Below are positions 53,463 to 62,666 of a stretch of 64,000 bases of DNA, piece after piece. The position numbers and the translations under genes are program-made. The notes under the pieces were generated by a model, which saw only the letters and a program-made list of their open reading frames with translations, searched no databases and was not told the origin of the DNA. The stretch is from positions 124,001 through 188,000 of the forward strand of contig CACIMN010000002.1 in assembly GCA_902587755.1 (NCBI GenBank), given 5' to 3'. How positions within the stretch are numbered: position 1 is the stretch's first letter; each line of letters opens with the position of its first letter. This stretch comes from an uncultured Pelagibacteraceae bacterium. Its GTDB lineage: Bacteria; Pseudomonadota; Alphaproteobacteria; Pelagibacterales; Pelagibacteraceae.

Positions 53463-53845
53463 GATTTTTCGATAATTGCAAATGCAGTTGAGTATTTTTT
53501 TTCATCAGAAATTGATAAAAAAAATTTAAAATTTTTGATTTTAAAATTTTTTTGAATAATTTTTGTAATTTTTTTATTTTTAACATAATAAGGCTTTCCC
53601 ATTTTGTCATTAATAACTTCTATATCTTTAAAATTTAAATTCCTACGAAAACCTGTTCCAAGGGCTTTGGAGAATGCTTCTTTTGCAGCAAATCTCTTTG
53701 AAAAATAACCTACCTTATTTTTCGCTGCTTTAGATTGTTTCAATTCTTTTTGTGTATAGATTCTTTTTGTAAACAAAGGGTTTTTAATAGATTTTTGAAT
53801 TCTCCTATTTTCAACTATATCAACACCAATGCCAAGAATTTTCAT
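53459..53845 (-). CDS. acpS: holo-[acyl-carrier-protein] synthase
   Basis: 128 residues: GIGVDIVENRRIQKSI, the Mg/CoA motif GYFSKRFAAKEAFSKALGTGF, and LSISDEKKYSTAFAIIE at the end. Transfers phosphopantetheine to ACP, linking to CoaD product use elsewhere. It begins right after pdxJ with no spacing. Confidence 0.95.
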   Translation of the reverse strand: MKILGIGVDIVENRRIQKSIKNPLFTKRIYTQKELKQSKAAKNKVGYFSKRFAAKEAFSKALGTGFRRNLNFKDIEVINDKMGKPYYVKNKKITKIIQKNFKIKNFKFFLSISDEKKYSTAFAIIEKS

Positions 53846-54565
53846 TTACTTTTTTATAATTTTTTTAAAGTTTTTAATTACTTTGGAAAGTCCATAAAAT
53901 ATAGACTCACCAATTATAAAATGTCCGATGTTATATTCTTCTATATCTAATATTTTTGTTAATATTTTAGTAGTTTTATAATCTAAACCATGGCCTGCAT
54001 GAACCTCAATTTTTAAACTTGATCCTAATTTTGCACTTTTTTTAATTCTTTTTAATTCTCTAGAGTAATTTTGTTTTGATTTAACTAGGTTAGCTAATTT
54101 TCCAGTATGTATTTCAACACAATCAGCATTTAATTTTTTTGCAAGTCTTATGTCTTTTAAAGAGGGATTAATGAATAAACTTGTTCTAATCTTCGCTTTT
54201 TTAAATTTTTTAATAATTTTCTCTAATTTATTAAAGTTATTTTTTATACTTAAACCTCCCTCTGTAGTAATTTCTTTTCTATTTTCTGGAACTAAACAAA
54301 TATAGTTTGGTTTTATCTTAAGTGCTTTATTAACTATTTCTTTATTCATAGAAATTTCAAGGTTTACCGGCACATTTTTTAAACTACATATGTTTTTTGC
54401 ATCTAAGTCGTTTATATGTCTTCTATCTTCTCTTAAATGAATTGTAACAGAGTCAGCTCCATAACTAATAACTTTTTTAGCTGCATATAGTGGGTCTGGA
54501 TGTATCTCACCACGAGCATTTCGTAAAGTTGCGATATGGTCGATATTTACACCTAATCTTTTCAC
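53846..54565 (-). CDS. pdxJ: pyridoxine 5'-phosphate synthase
   Basis: 239 residues: LGVNIDHIATLRNARGE at the start, HLREDRRHINDLD, LEISMNKEIV, KLNADCVEIHTGKLA and EVHAGHGLDYKTTKIL. Forms pyridoxine phosphate from deoxyxylulose phosphate and aminoacetone phosphate. ATGA overlap with pyrE upstream. Confidence 0.96.
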   Translation of the reverse strand: MKRLGVNIDHIATLRNARGEIHPDPLYAAKKVISYGADSVTIHLREDRRHINDLDAKNICSLKNVPVNLEISMNKEIVNKALKIKPNYICLVPENRKEITTEGGLSIKNNFNKLEKIIKKFKKAKIRTSLFINPSLKDIRLAKKLNADCVEIHTGKLANLVKSKQNYSRELKRIKKSAKLGSSLKIEVHAGHGLDYKTTKILTKILDIEEYNIGHFIIGESIFYGLSKVIKNFKKIIKK

Positions 54566-55149
54566 TTAATAAATCTGCTTCCTGGTGTAGTTATTGGTAT
54601 TGACTTAAGTTCTAGTGGTAAATTGTTTGCTTTAAAAGTTGGAACATCTATTTTTAAATGAGATATTATTCTAGAGTTTATTTTCAATGATTGTTTCGTT
54701 GATCGATCAATTATAGATGCAAATCCTATTAATTTTGCTTTTGATTTTTTTATTAACTTTTCACATTCTAGGCTTGATTTTCCTGTAGTGATTACATCTT
54801 CTATAATTAATACTCTTGCGCCTTTTTTGATATTAAAACCTCGTCTGAGAGTAAATTTACCATTTACTCTTTCACAAAAAATTGTTTCTTTTTTAAGTAA
54901 TTTTCCTATTTCATATCCAATTATTACACCTCCCATTGCTGGTGCTAGTATTAAATCAATTTTTTTGAATTTTTTTTTAATTTTATATGCTAAGGATTTG
55001 CAAATTTTATCTGCTAAATTAGGGAAACTTAAAAGTTTTGCGCACTGAATGTACTTTGAAGAATGTAGACCTGAGGATAGAACAAAGTGACCTTCTAATA
55101 ATGCATTAGTTTTTTTTAAAATATTTAAGGATTTTTTGTGTGAAAGCAT
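54562..55149 (-). CDS. pyrE: orotate phosphoribosyltransferase
   Basis: 195 residues. Adds ribose-5-phosphate to orotate. KYIQCAKLLSFPNLADKICK, APAMGGVIIGYEIGKLL and the PRPP loop VLIIEDVITTGKS. The start ATG 55149 lies 44 bases inside the 3' end of the RSH gene in another frame, the longest coding overlap here; no suitable later start exists before the first conserved strand, so the overlap seems real. Confidence 0.93.
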   Translation of the reverse strand: MLSHKKSLNILKKTNALLEGHFVLSSGLHSSKYIQCAKLLSFPNLADKICKSLAYKIKKKFKKIDLILAPAMGGVIIGYEIGKLLKKETIFCERVNGKFTLRRGFNIKKGARVLIIEDVITTGKSSLECEKLIKKSKAKLIGFASIIDRSTKQSLKINSRIISHLKIDVPTFKANNLPLELKSIPITTPGSRFIK

Positions 55150-56851
55150 TTCGTTTTTCTTCGTGTCTAATTATCTTAAATTTTATACTCTTTTGTTTTA
55201 GCTCTGCAATAAAATTAGTAAAATTCTTTAGGTTTCTAATGATTAATTTAAATTTAAAATTTATATAATTGGGATTTTTACCAACCATTTCTAAGCTCGA
55301 TATATTTAATTTATGACTTCCAATCAATGAACTTATATCTCCTAATTGACCTGGCTTATCTGGTAATGACATCCATAAAGTAGTATTATATTTTTTTATT
55401 TTTTCCTCTTTTTGCTCTCCTTTGTCATGCCAATATCTTCTTATCGCAGCTCTGGCCTTACCTGTTTTAGTTGATGGTATCCAATGAAGTGACGGTGAAT
55501 TATTTTTAGAAGTAATAATATTTACACGATCACCATTTCTTAAAATAGTTTGAAGTTCGCTCTTGTTACCATTAATTTCACAACCGATTGCTGAATTACC
55601 AATTTTAGTATGAACAGCATAAGCAAAATCTATGGCTGTTGCTTCTTTTGGTAATTTAATTACCGAACCCTTTGGTGTGAAACAAAATACGTTTTCTTGA
55701 AACATTTGAAGCTTTGTGTACTCATAAGAGTCTTCAGGGTTTTCATTTTTTTCTATAATCTCAACAAGATCTTTTAACCAATCATACTCCTTCCAACTTA
55801 ATGAATTAAATTTTTCAGAAGATTTGTATTGCCAATGAGATGCAACACCTCTTTCTGCAAATTCATGCATTTCGTGTGTTCTTATTTGTAATTCTATTGG
55901 TTTTTTATTAGAACCAATTACAGACGTATGAATAGATTTATAACCATTTATTTTTGGAGAAGAGATATAGTCTTTAAATTTTCCAGGTATACAATTCCAT
56001 TTTTTATGAAAAATACCTAGAGTTTTGTAGCAATCATCAACGTTCCGCAAAATTATTCTAAATCCAATAATATCTGTTATTTGTTCAAGTGAAACTCTTT
56101 TTTTTTGGACTTTTCTCCAAATTGAAAAAGGTGTTTTTTCTCTTCCATGTATCTCAGCATTAATTTTATTATCGTTCAAGATTTCACTAAGTTCAAAAGA
56201 TTGTTCCTCAAATAAATCTTTTTTATCAAATTTTATCTCATCAAGTCTTTTTTTAATTAATTTTCTAGCGTCGTTATTTAAAATTTCAAAAGATAAATCC
56301 TCAAGTTCATCTCTTATTCTGTGCATACCCATCCTGTCAGCTAATGGAGCATAAATTTCCATAGTTTCTTGAGCTATTCTTTTTCTTTTATCTTCTTTTG
56401 TGATCGCTTTTATAGTCCTCATGTTGTGTAGTCGATCTGCAATTTTAACTAACAAAACTCTAATATCTTTTGATGTTGCTAAAATTAATTTTCTAAAATT
56501 TTCTACTTTAGAATTCGCTCCAGCTGAATTTTCGAATGCTGATATTTTAGTTACACCATCAACTAAATCAGCAACCTCATCACCAAACTCTTGTTTGATG
56601 GTTTCATAGGTTGCAAAAGTATCTTCTATAGTGTCATGCAATAAACCTGTTGTAATTGTAGCGCTATCTAGTTTCAATTCGGTTAAAATATTTGCAACCT
56701 CAATTGGGTGAACTGAGTAAGGATCACCCGAAGCTCTTTTTTGACTCTTGTGTGCATTAACTGCAAAATTATATGCTTTGTCCAATTTTTCAGGATTTAA
56801 AAATTTATTATAAATTTTAACCTTATTTATTAGTTCATTTGAATTAAGCAT
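55106..56851 (-). CDS. bifunctional (p)ppGpp synthetase/hydrolase (RSH)
   Basis: 581 residues, about 120-150 shorter than most long RSH proteins. HD hydrolase domain (about 20-180): GDPYSVHPIEVANIL, LLHDTIEDT, DRLHNMRTI. Synthetase (about 235-350): GREKTPFSIWRKVQKKRV, DIIGFRIILRNVDDCY, PKINGYKSIHTSVIG. TGS (about 385-445): VFCFTPKGSVIKLPKEATAIDF. C-terminal ACT (about 495-570): LWMSLPDKPGQLGDISSLI. The conserved zinc-finger/CC region between helical and ACT parts is missing. It is expected to be bifunctional by its domains. Confidence 0.92.
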   Translation of the reverse strand: MLNSNELINKVKIYNKFLNPEKLDKAYNFAVNAHKSQKRASGDPYSVHPIEVANILTELKLDSATITTGLLHDTIEDTFATYETIKQEFGDEVADLVDGVTKISAFENSAGANSKVENFRKLILATSKDIRVLLVKIADRLHNMRTIKAITKEDKRKRIAQETMEIYAPLADRMGMHRIRDELEDLSFEILNNDARKLIKKRLDEIKFDKKDLFEEQSFELSEILNDNKINAEIHGREKTPFSIWRKVQKKRVSLEQITDIIGFRIILRNVDDCYKTLGIFHKKWNCIPGKFKDYISSPKINGYKSIHTSVIGSNKKPIELQIRTHEMHEFAERGVASHWQYKSSEKFNSLSWKEYDWLKDLVEIIEKNENPEDSYEYTKLQMFQENVFCFTPKGSVIKLPKEATAIDFAYAVHTKIGNSAIGCEINGNKSELQTILRNGDRVNIITSKNNSPSLHWIPSTKTGKARAAIRRYWHDKGEQKEEKIKKYNTTLWMSLPDKPGQLGDISSLIGSHKLNISSLEMVGKNPNYINFKFKLIIRNLKNFTNFIAELKQKSIKFKIIRHEEKRNAFTQKILKYFKKN

Positions 56852-56872
56852 AAATAATATTATACCACTAAA

Positions 56873-57391
56873 TCAAATTTGTTTAATAGATCTAATGTCT
56901 CTATTAGGAAGTAGAGAAATCAAGGTTTTAACATCAATTTGTTTATCAGGATGGATCCAATTTTTTTGGATTTCAAATAAAGGAAATAATACAAAATTTC
57001 GTTTATGCATCATTTTATGAGGTAAATTTACTAAAGCTTTTTTTTTGGATACCAATTTATCAAAATCGATTATGTCCAAATCACATATACGTGGAGCGTT
57101 TTTTTTTGCTTTTTTTCTACCTAATTTAGTTTCTATAGATTTACATATTTTTAAAAGTTCTTGAGGATTGTAATAGCATCTTAATTTTAGAATAATATTT
57201 AAGAACTTAGGTTTTTTTGGATCTGGCCAGGAAGGCGTTTCATAATAGCTTGATACTGATAGAAAATCTAAATTATACTCTGCTAATAAAAATTTTGCCT
57301 TTTCTATATTAGTTTTTCTTAGACCTAAATTTGACCCTATTCCTAAAAAAACAATTTTAGCTTGATTTTCTAATATATCTTGCTTTCTCAC
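56873..57391 (-). CDS. folK: 2-amino-4-hydroxy-6-hydroxymethyldihydropteridine pyrophosphokinase
   Basis: Folate pathway kinase. [65 protein letters not shown] and [19 protein letters not shown]. Start is uncertain: an ATG at 57451 would give a 32-residue extension inside smpB; a GTG at 57391 ([12 protein letters not shown]) sits closer to the conserved core and is used here. Either way it overlaps the smpB end, by 35 bases with this choice. Confidence 0.88.
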   Translation of the reverse strand: MRKQDILENQAKIVFLGIGSNLGLRKTNIEKAKFLLAEYNLDFLSVSSYYETPSWPDPKKPKFLNIILKLRCYYNPQELLKICKSIETKLGRKKAKKNAPRICDLDIIDFDKLVSKKKALVNLPHKMMHKRNFVLFPLFEIQKNWIHPDKQIDVKTLISLLPNRDIRSIKQI

Positions 57392-57827
57392 GATTCCAAT
57401 CTCTACTTTTTTTGGTTGCTCTTTTATCATATTGTTTTTTTCCTTTAGCAACAGCTAATTCTATTTTAGCCTTTCCTTTCTTAAAATACATCTTAGTTGG
57501 AACTAATGTGAAACCATCTCTTTGCATTTTACCTATTAGTTTATTTATTTCTTTTTTATTAAGAAGTAGCTTTCTATCATCGGTTGGCTTATGATTGGTA
57601 TAACTGGCTTGCTTGTATGGAGATATGTGTGAATTAATTAAAACAATTTCGCCTCCTTTTTCAACAGCATAAGACTCAGCAATGTTCACCTTTCCATCTC
57701 TTACTGATTTAATTTCAGATCCCTTTAAAACAATTCCAGCTTCAAAAAGATCCTCGAAAAAGTAGTTAAAACTAGCTTTCCTGTTTAAACATATGATTTT
57801 TAAACCAGGGTTGGTTTTTTTGTTCAT
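57357..57827 (-). CDS. smpB: SsrA-binding protein
   Basis: 156 residues: [32 protein letters not shown] (region 15-46), [44 protein letters not shown] (region 101-130) and the C-terminal basic tail. Binds tmRNA for rescue of stalled ribosomes. It starts one base from the dapA stop; the dapA-smpB pair is usual. The tmRNA gene is not in this window. Confidence 0.95.
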   Translation of the reverse strand: MNKKTNPGLKIICLNRKASFNYFFEDLFEAGIVLKGSEIKSVRDGKVNIAESYAVEKGGEIVLINSHISPYKQASYTNHKPTDDRKLLLNKKEINKLIGKMQRDGFTLVPTKMYFKKGKAKIELAVAKGKKQYDKRATKKSRDWNREKARYIRKSS

Positions 57828-58708
57828 TAAACTAATTTAGCAGACTGTAGAGCTTTTTTTACGATTTCTTTTGTTGTCTCTGTTACTTTGACTAGTGGTA
57901 ATCTTACATTATCATCACAAAGTCCTAAAAGTTTGGCAGCAAATTTTACAGGACTAGGATTACTTTCTACAAACATCGAGTGATGAACTGGTTGTAATAT
58001 TTTATCTAATCTCTCTGCTTCTTTTATTTCATTATCAGTATCTGATTTTGAAAATCTTTGAAAATCAGAGCAAAGTTTAGGTGCTATATTTGCTGTTACA
58101 CTAATAGTACCTACACCACCACGCTTATTAAATTCAAAGGCATTATCATCATTGCCTGTTAATTGAATAAAATCTTTTCCCATTTTTTCAAGTGTTTGAT
58201 TTACTCTATCTAAATCACCTGTTGCATCTTTAACACCAACTATATTTTTTAATTCATACAGTCTGGCCATTGTGTCCACTGACATGTCAATCACAGATCT
58301 ACCAGGAATATTATAAATTATAATTGGTATCCCACACTTGTCATTAATTGCTTTATAATGTTGATATAAGCCCTCTTGTGTTGGTTTGTTGTAATAGGGA
58401 GTAACTATCAAAGCTCCATTAGCTCCTGCTTTTTCTGCATGAGTGGTTAAAGAAATCGCCTCTTCTGTTGAGTTAGACCCTGTTCCAGCAATTACTGGAA
58501 TTTTTCCATTACTTTCCTTTATGCATAAATCTATTACTCTTTGGTGTTCATCGTGACTTAGCGTAGGAGATTCACCTGTTGTACCAGCTGGAACAAGTCC
58601 ATTAGTACCATTATCAATGTGGTAATGGATTAATTTTATGTAAGCTTCCTCATCTAGACCATTATTTTTAAATGGTGTAATTAAAGCAACATTTGATCCT
58701 TTAAACAT
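57827..58708 (-). CDS. dapA: 4-hydroxy-tetrahydrodipicolinate synthase
   Basis: 293 residues, TIM barrel. [67 protein letters not shown] with the catalytic Tyr, and the Schiff-base lysine in VGVKDATGD. First lysine/diaminopimelate step. It heads the long reverse run to recO; 43 bases separate its start from divergent slt. Confidence 0.97.
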   Translation of the reverse strand: MFKGSNVALITPFKNNGLDEEAYIKLIHYHIDNGTNGLVPAGTTGESPTLSHDEHQRVIDLCIKESNGKIPVIAGTGSNSTEEAISLTTHAEKAGANGALIVTPYYNKPTQEGLYQHYKAINDKCGIPIIIYNIPGRSVIDMSVDTMARLYELKNIVGVKDATGDLDRVNQTLEKMGKDFIQLTGNDDNAFEFNKRGGVGTISVTANIAPKLCSDFQRFSKSDTDNEIKEAERLDKILQPVHHSMFVESNPSPVKFAAKLLGLCDDNVRLPLVKVTETTKEIVKKALQSAKLV

Positions 58709-58751
58709 AAATACTTATAACATAGTTTAAAGATTCATATACTAAAAGATT

Positions 58752-60977
58752 ATGCTCAGAAAAATATTATTTGTAGGTTTCACTGTAACAATATTAATGT
58801 TTTCAAATATTCTCTTCGCTAAAATCAATTCAGTTATTCCCTTAAAAAAACCAATTTTAAGTAAAGAAGAAATTCAAAAGAAAATATCTATAAATATCCT
58901 TAAACCTTTAAAGAAACCCTCGAAAACTAAAGAAGTTAAAATCGAAGAAGTAATTGTAAAAAAAGAGTTAGTCTTAAAAGAAAAAAAATTAAGTTTTAAA
59001 ATACCTAAGAAAAAACCAATAATAGCAGGCACGAGTAAGTTTAAGAATGTAAAAATATCCAGATACTATAGTAAAAGAGACTTTGGGTTGGCTAAAAAAG
59101 CCATTTCAGAAATGCAGAAAAGTAAATGGTCATCTGCACTTACAATAGCAAAAAAAGCAAAAGATAAATCTATTTATAATTTTATACAATGGAGACGTCT
59201 TTTAACGTCTGGTAATCAAGCATCCTTTTATGAATATCAAGTTTTTTTAAATAAAAATTCAGATTATCCTAGAATAAGTAGAGTTAAATATCTTGCCGAA
59301 CACAAACTATCCACAGAAAATGTTTCACCAAAAAAAATAATAAATTGGTTTGGAGAAAAAGATCCATTAAGTGGCTACGGAAAAATGATACTTGGTGAAA
59401 GTCACATTTTAGTTGGAAACAAAAATAAGGGCACAAACCTAATTAAAGAAGGCTGGATAACAGCAGATTTATCTAAAAATGAATTAAAATATTTTAGAAA
59501 AAAATATAAAAAATATTTAAATGCAGATGACTATATTAAACGAGCTGATTATTTAGCTTGGAACGGAGATCGTTGGAATTTACAAAGGTTAATAAGATAT
59601 CTACCAAAAGATTATGAGCTTTTATATAACGCAAGACATCTTTTAATGAGTAAAGGCTATGGTGTTGATCAAGCTATAGCAAATGTTCCTCAAAAATTTA
59701 AAAATGATGCTGGACTAAACTACGATCGATTAAAATGGAGAAGAAAAAAAGGACGTGTAGACTCCTCAACAGAGATCCTATTGAAAATAAGAAATGATAA
59801 AGAATATTTAGTTAGACCTGACAAATGGTGGAAAGAGAGAGAAATTATCTCAAGAGCATTGCTTTATAAAAAAAAATATGAAATTTCGTATAAAATTTCA
59901 AGCAATCATGGAATGACTGAAGGTTCTGAATATGCTGCTGCAGAATGGATGAGCGGTTGGATAGCATTAAGTTTTTTAAACGATCCAATGACAGCTAAAA
60001 ATCATTTTAAAAATTTTTATGAAAATGTTAGCTATCCAATAAGTTTATCTAGAGGTGCTTACTGGCTTGGAAGAGCTTATGAGAAAATAGGAGAAAATGA
60101 AAAATCGAATAATTGGTATAGAGAGGCAACCAAATACTTAACTACATACTACGGTCAACTAGCTTTTTTAAAATTAAATCCAAATGGAAAATTTGAGTTA
60201 GATAAAGACATGGAAATTGATCCAAAATACAGAATTCAATTTTTTAATAAAGAGCTTGTAAAAATTTCTTATCTTTTAGATGAATTAAAGAAAGATAAAT
60301 ATACAAAACATATTTTAAGACATTTAGCTAACGATAATATAGCTAAAGGTAGTGAAGTTTTAGCTGCAGAACTTGCTACAACTATTAACAGATATGATTT
60401 TGCTATACAGGTTTCAAAAATTGCATCATATCAAAAAAGATTTCATAATAAATATAATTACCCAATAATTAGTACTCCCAAATATATTAATAAAAGAAAA
60501 ATTCCAGAAAGTGCTTTAATCTTATCTATAATTAGACAAGAAAGTGAATTTGATTTGGAAGCTAGTAGTCATGCAGGTGCAAAGGGATTGATGCAATTAA
60601 TGCCTTACACAGCAAAATTAGTTTCAAAACAAGCTAAACTTCCTTATTCAAAATCAAGATTAACCACAGATCCAGAATACAATATTAATTTAGGTTCGCA
60701 TTATATTGCAGGTTTAATTTTACAATATGATGGTGCTTATCCATTTGCAGTAGCTGCTTACAATGCAGGACCAAACAGAGTTAAATATTGGAAAAAAATA
60801 AATAAAGATCCACAAAAAAAACAAGTTGATTATGTTGATTGGGTTGAATTAATAAAATTTAGAGAAACAAGGAATTACGTACAGCGAGTAATGGAAAATT
60901 ATAATGTCTATCGATATATTCTCGAACAACAACCTGTTACCATGAAAAACTTTTTTAAAGATCAGCCTCTATTTTAG
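58752..60977 (+). CDS. slt: soluble lytic murein transglycosylase (Slt70 type)
   Basis: 741 residues. Signal peptide (1-23, FTVTILMFSNILFA), a Lys-rich low-complexity stretch (about 24-90) with several KKP repeats, a superhelical alpha domain (about 100-570), and the SLT catalytic domain: the Glu in ILSIIRQESEFDLEASSHAG, KGLMQLMPYTAKLV, NLGSHYIAGLIL and FAVAAYNAGPNRVKYW. A periplasmic enzyme. The TAG stop ends at 60977, immediately before the CCA end of the opposite tRNA-Ser. Confidence 0.94.
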   Translation: MLRKILFVGFTVTILMFSNILFAKINSVIPLKKPILSKEEIQKKISINILKPLKKPSKTKEVKIEEVIVKKELVLKEKKLSFKIPKKKPIIAGTSKFKNVKISRYYSKRDFGLAKKAISEMQKSKWSSALTIAKKAKDKSIYNFIQWRRLLTSGNQASFYEYQVFLNKNSDYPRISRVKYLAEHKLSTENVSPKKIINWFGEKDPLSGYGKMILGESHILVGNKNKGTNLIKEGWITADLSKNELKYFRKKYKKYLNADDYIKRADYLAWNGDRWNLQRLIRYLPKDYELLYNARHLLMSKGYGVDQAIANVPQKFKNDAGLNYDRLKWRRKKGRVDSSTEILLKIRNDKEYLVRPDKWWKEREIISRALLYKKKYEISYKISSNHGMTEGSEYAAAEWMSGWIALSFLNDPMTAKNHFKNFYENVSYPISLSRGAYWLGRAYEKIGENEKSNNWYREATKYLTTYYGQLAFLKLNPNGKFELDKDMEIDPKYRIQFFNKELVKISYLLDELKKDKYTKHILRHLANDNIAKGSEVLAAELATTINRYDFAIQVSKIASYQKRFHNKYNYPIISTPKYINKRKIPESALILSIIRQESEFDLEASSHAGAKGLMQLMPYTAKLVSKQAKLPYSKSRLTTDPEYNINLGSHYIAGLILQYDGAYPFAVAAYNAGPNRVKYWKKINKDPQKKQVDYVDWVELIKFRETRNYVQRVMENYNVYRYILEQQPVTMKNFFKDQPLF

Positions 60978-61069
60978 TGGCGGAAGAGGAGGGATTCGAA
61001 CCCTCGGTACAAGTTTCCTCGCACGGTCATTTAGCAAACGACTGGTTTCAGCCTCTCACCCACTCTTCC
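60978..61069 (-). tRNA. tRNA-Ser (anticodon GCT)
   Basis: 92-nt class II tRNA on the reverse strand. Acceptor GGAAGAG/CTCTTCC, encoded CCA, anticodon stem GTCGT/ATGAC with loop TTGCTAA, long variable arm. The CCA end abuts the slt stop codon, as the other tRNA-Ser abuts sdhE. Confidence 0.96.
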
Positions 61070-61136
61070 GTATGACATTGTGTATTAAGCGATTGTATTG
61101 AAAATTCAATATATATAAAGTAATTATTCATTTATT

Positions 61137-62390
61137 ATGAAAAATAAGTACTCAGTATTTTCATTAATTAAAAATGCTCTTTCATATCATGAAAATTGGC
61201 AAAGAGCATGGAAAGACCCTGCTCCTAAAAAAGAATACGATGCAGTTATTGTTGGCGGTGGTGGTCATGGATTAGCTACAGCCTATTATTTAGCAAAAAA
61301 ACACAACATGAATAATATTGCAGTAGTCGAGAAAGGTTGGATTGGTGGAGGAAATACTGGACGGAATACTACAATTATTAGATCAAATTATTTATGGGAT
61401 GCCAGTGCAGGATTATATGATCATGCGTTAAAAATTTGGGAGGGTTTATCTCAAGAACTTAACTACAATGTAATGTTTAGTCAAAGAGGTGTAATGAACC
61501 TTGCACATAATTTACAAGATGTTAGAGATTTAAAAAGACGAACACATGCAAATAGACTAAATGGAATTGATGCGGTTTACTTAAGTACCGAAGAGGTAAA
61601 AAAGTTTTGTCCAATTATAAATACATCACCAGATATTAGATATCCTGTTTTAGGAGGAACTTTACAACGAAGAGCTGGTACAGCAAGACATGATGCTGTT
61701 GCTTGGGGATATGCTAGAGGAGCTGATGCAATGGGTGTTGATATTATTCAAAATTGTGAAGTTAAAGGAATAAAAAGAAATGGAGATAGTCTTGAAGGAA
61801 TAGAAACAACAAAAGGATTTATAAAAACTAAAAAAGTTGGTGTAGTTGCAGCTGGTCATTCTAGTGTAATAGCTAATATGGCTGGTCTAAGACTTCCCCT
61901 TGAAAGTAAACCTTTACAGGCTTTAGTTTCTGAACCTGTAAAACCAATTATTGATACTGTTGTAATGTCTAACGCAGTGCATGCTTATGTCAGTCAATCT
62001 GATAAAGGAGAATTGGTTATTGGTGCTGGAACAGATGATTATGTTTCTTATACTCAAAAAGGAAGTCATCAAATAGTTGAAGGTACATTAAATGCTATTT
62101 TAGAATTATATCCAATTTTTAGTAGAATGAGAATGTTAAGACAATGGGGAGGAATAGTAGATATTTGTCCTGACGCTAGTCCAATTTTAAGTAAAACTTC
62201 TATTAAAGGATTATACTTTAATTGTGGTTGGGGTACTGGAGGATTTAAGGCAACTCCTGGTTCTGGAGATTTATTTGCTCATACTATTGCAAACGATGAG
62301 CCTCACAAACTTAATGCTGCATTTAATTTAAATAGATTCGTAAGCGGTGACCTTGTTGATGAACATGGTGCTGCAGCAGTTGCTCATTAA
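61137..62390 (+). CDS. soxB: sarcosine oxidase subunit beta
   Basis: 417 residues, FAD-dependent amine oxidase. Dinucleotide motif [19 protein letters not shown], the covalent-flavin region [18 protein letters not shown], and C-terminal [16 protein letters not shown]. The heterotetrameric enzyme demethylates sarcosine to glycine with folate. The gene starts 67 bases after tRNA-Ser and shares one base with soxD. Confidence 0.95.
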   Translation: MKNKYSVFSLIKNALSYHENWQRAWKDPAPKKEYDAVIVGGGGHGLATAYYLAKKHNMNNIAVVEKGWIGGGNTGRNTTIIRSNYLWDASAGLYDHALKIWEGLSQELNYNVMFSQRGVMNLAHNLQDVRDLKRRTHANRLNGIDAVYLSTEEVKKFCPIINTSPDIRYPVLGGTLQRRAGTARHDAVAWGYARGADAMGVDIIQNCEVKGIKRNGDSLEGIETTKGFIKTKKVGVVAAGHSSVIANMAGLRLPLESKPLQALVSEPVKPIIDTVVMSNAVHAYVSQSDKGELVIGAGTDDYVSYTQKGSHQIVEGTLNAILELYPIFSRMRMLRQWGGIVDICPDASPILSKTSIKGLYFNCGWGTGGFKATPGSGDLFAHTIANDEPHKLNAAFNLNRFVSGDLVDEHGAAAVAH

Positions 62391-62665
62391 TGTTTTTAAT
62401 AAACTGTCCATACTGTGGTGAAAGAGATCAGCAAGAATTTAAGGCTGGTGGTGAAGCTCATATTGAAAGACCTAAACAACCAACAGAATTAAGTGATGAT
62501 GAGTGGGCAGAATATTTATTTATGAGAAAAAATATTAAAGGTATTCAATTTGAAAGATGGAACCATGCACATGGTTGTCGTAAATGGTTTAATATGGTTA
62601 GAGATACTTCTAACGATGAAATAAAAGCAATTTATAAAATGGGTGAAAAACCACCTTCTCAATAA
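62390..62665 (+). CDS. soxD: sarcosine oxidase subunit delta
   Basis: 91 residues: zinc site INCPYCGERDQQEFKAGGEA, FMRKNIKGIQFERWNHAHGC and KWFNMVRDTSNDEI. Small zinc-bearing subunit of the sarcosine oxidase complex, one-base overlap with soxB; soxA begins one base after its stop. Confidence 0.95.
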   Translation: MFLINCPYCGERDQQEFKAGGEAHIERPKQPTELSDDEWAEYLFMRKNIKGIQFERWNHAHGCRKWFNMVRDTSNDEIKAIYKMGEKPPSQ

Positions 62666-62666
62666 A

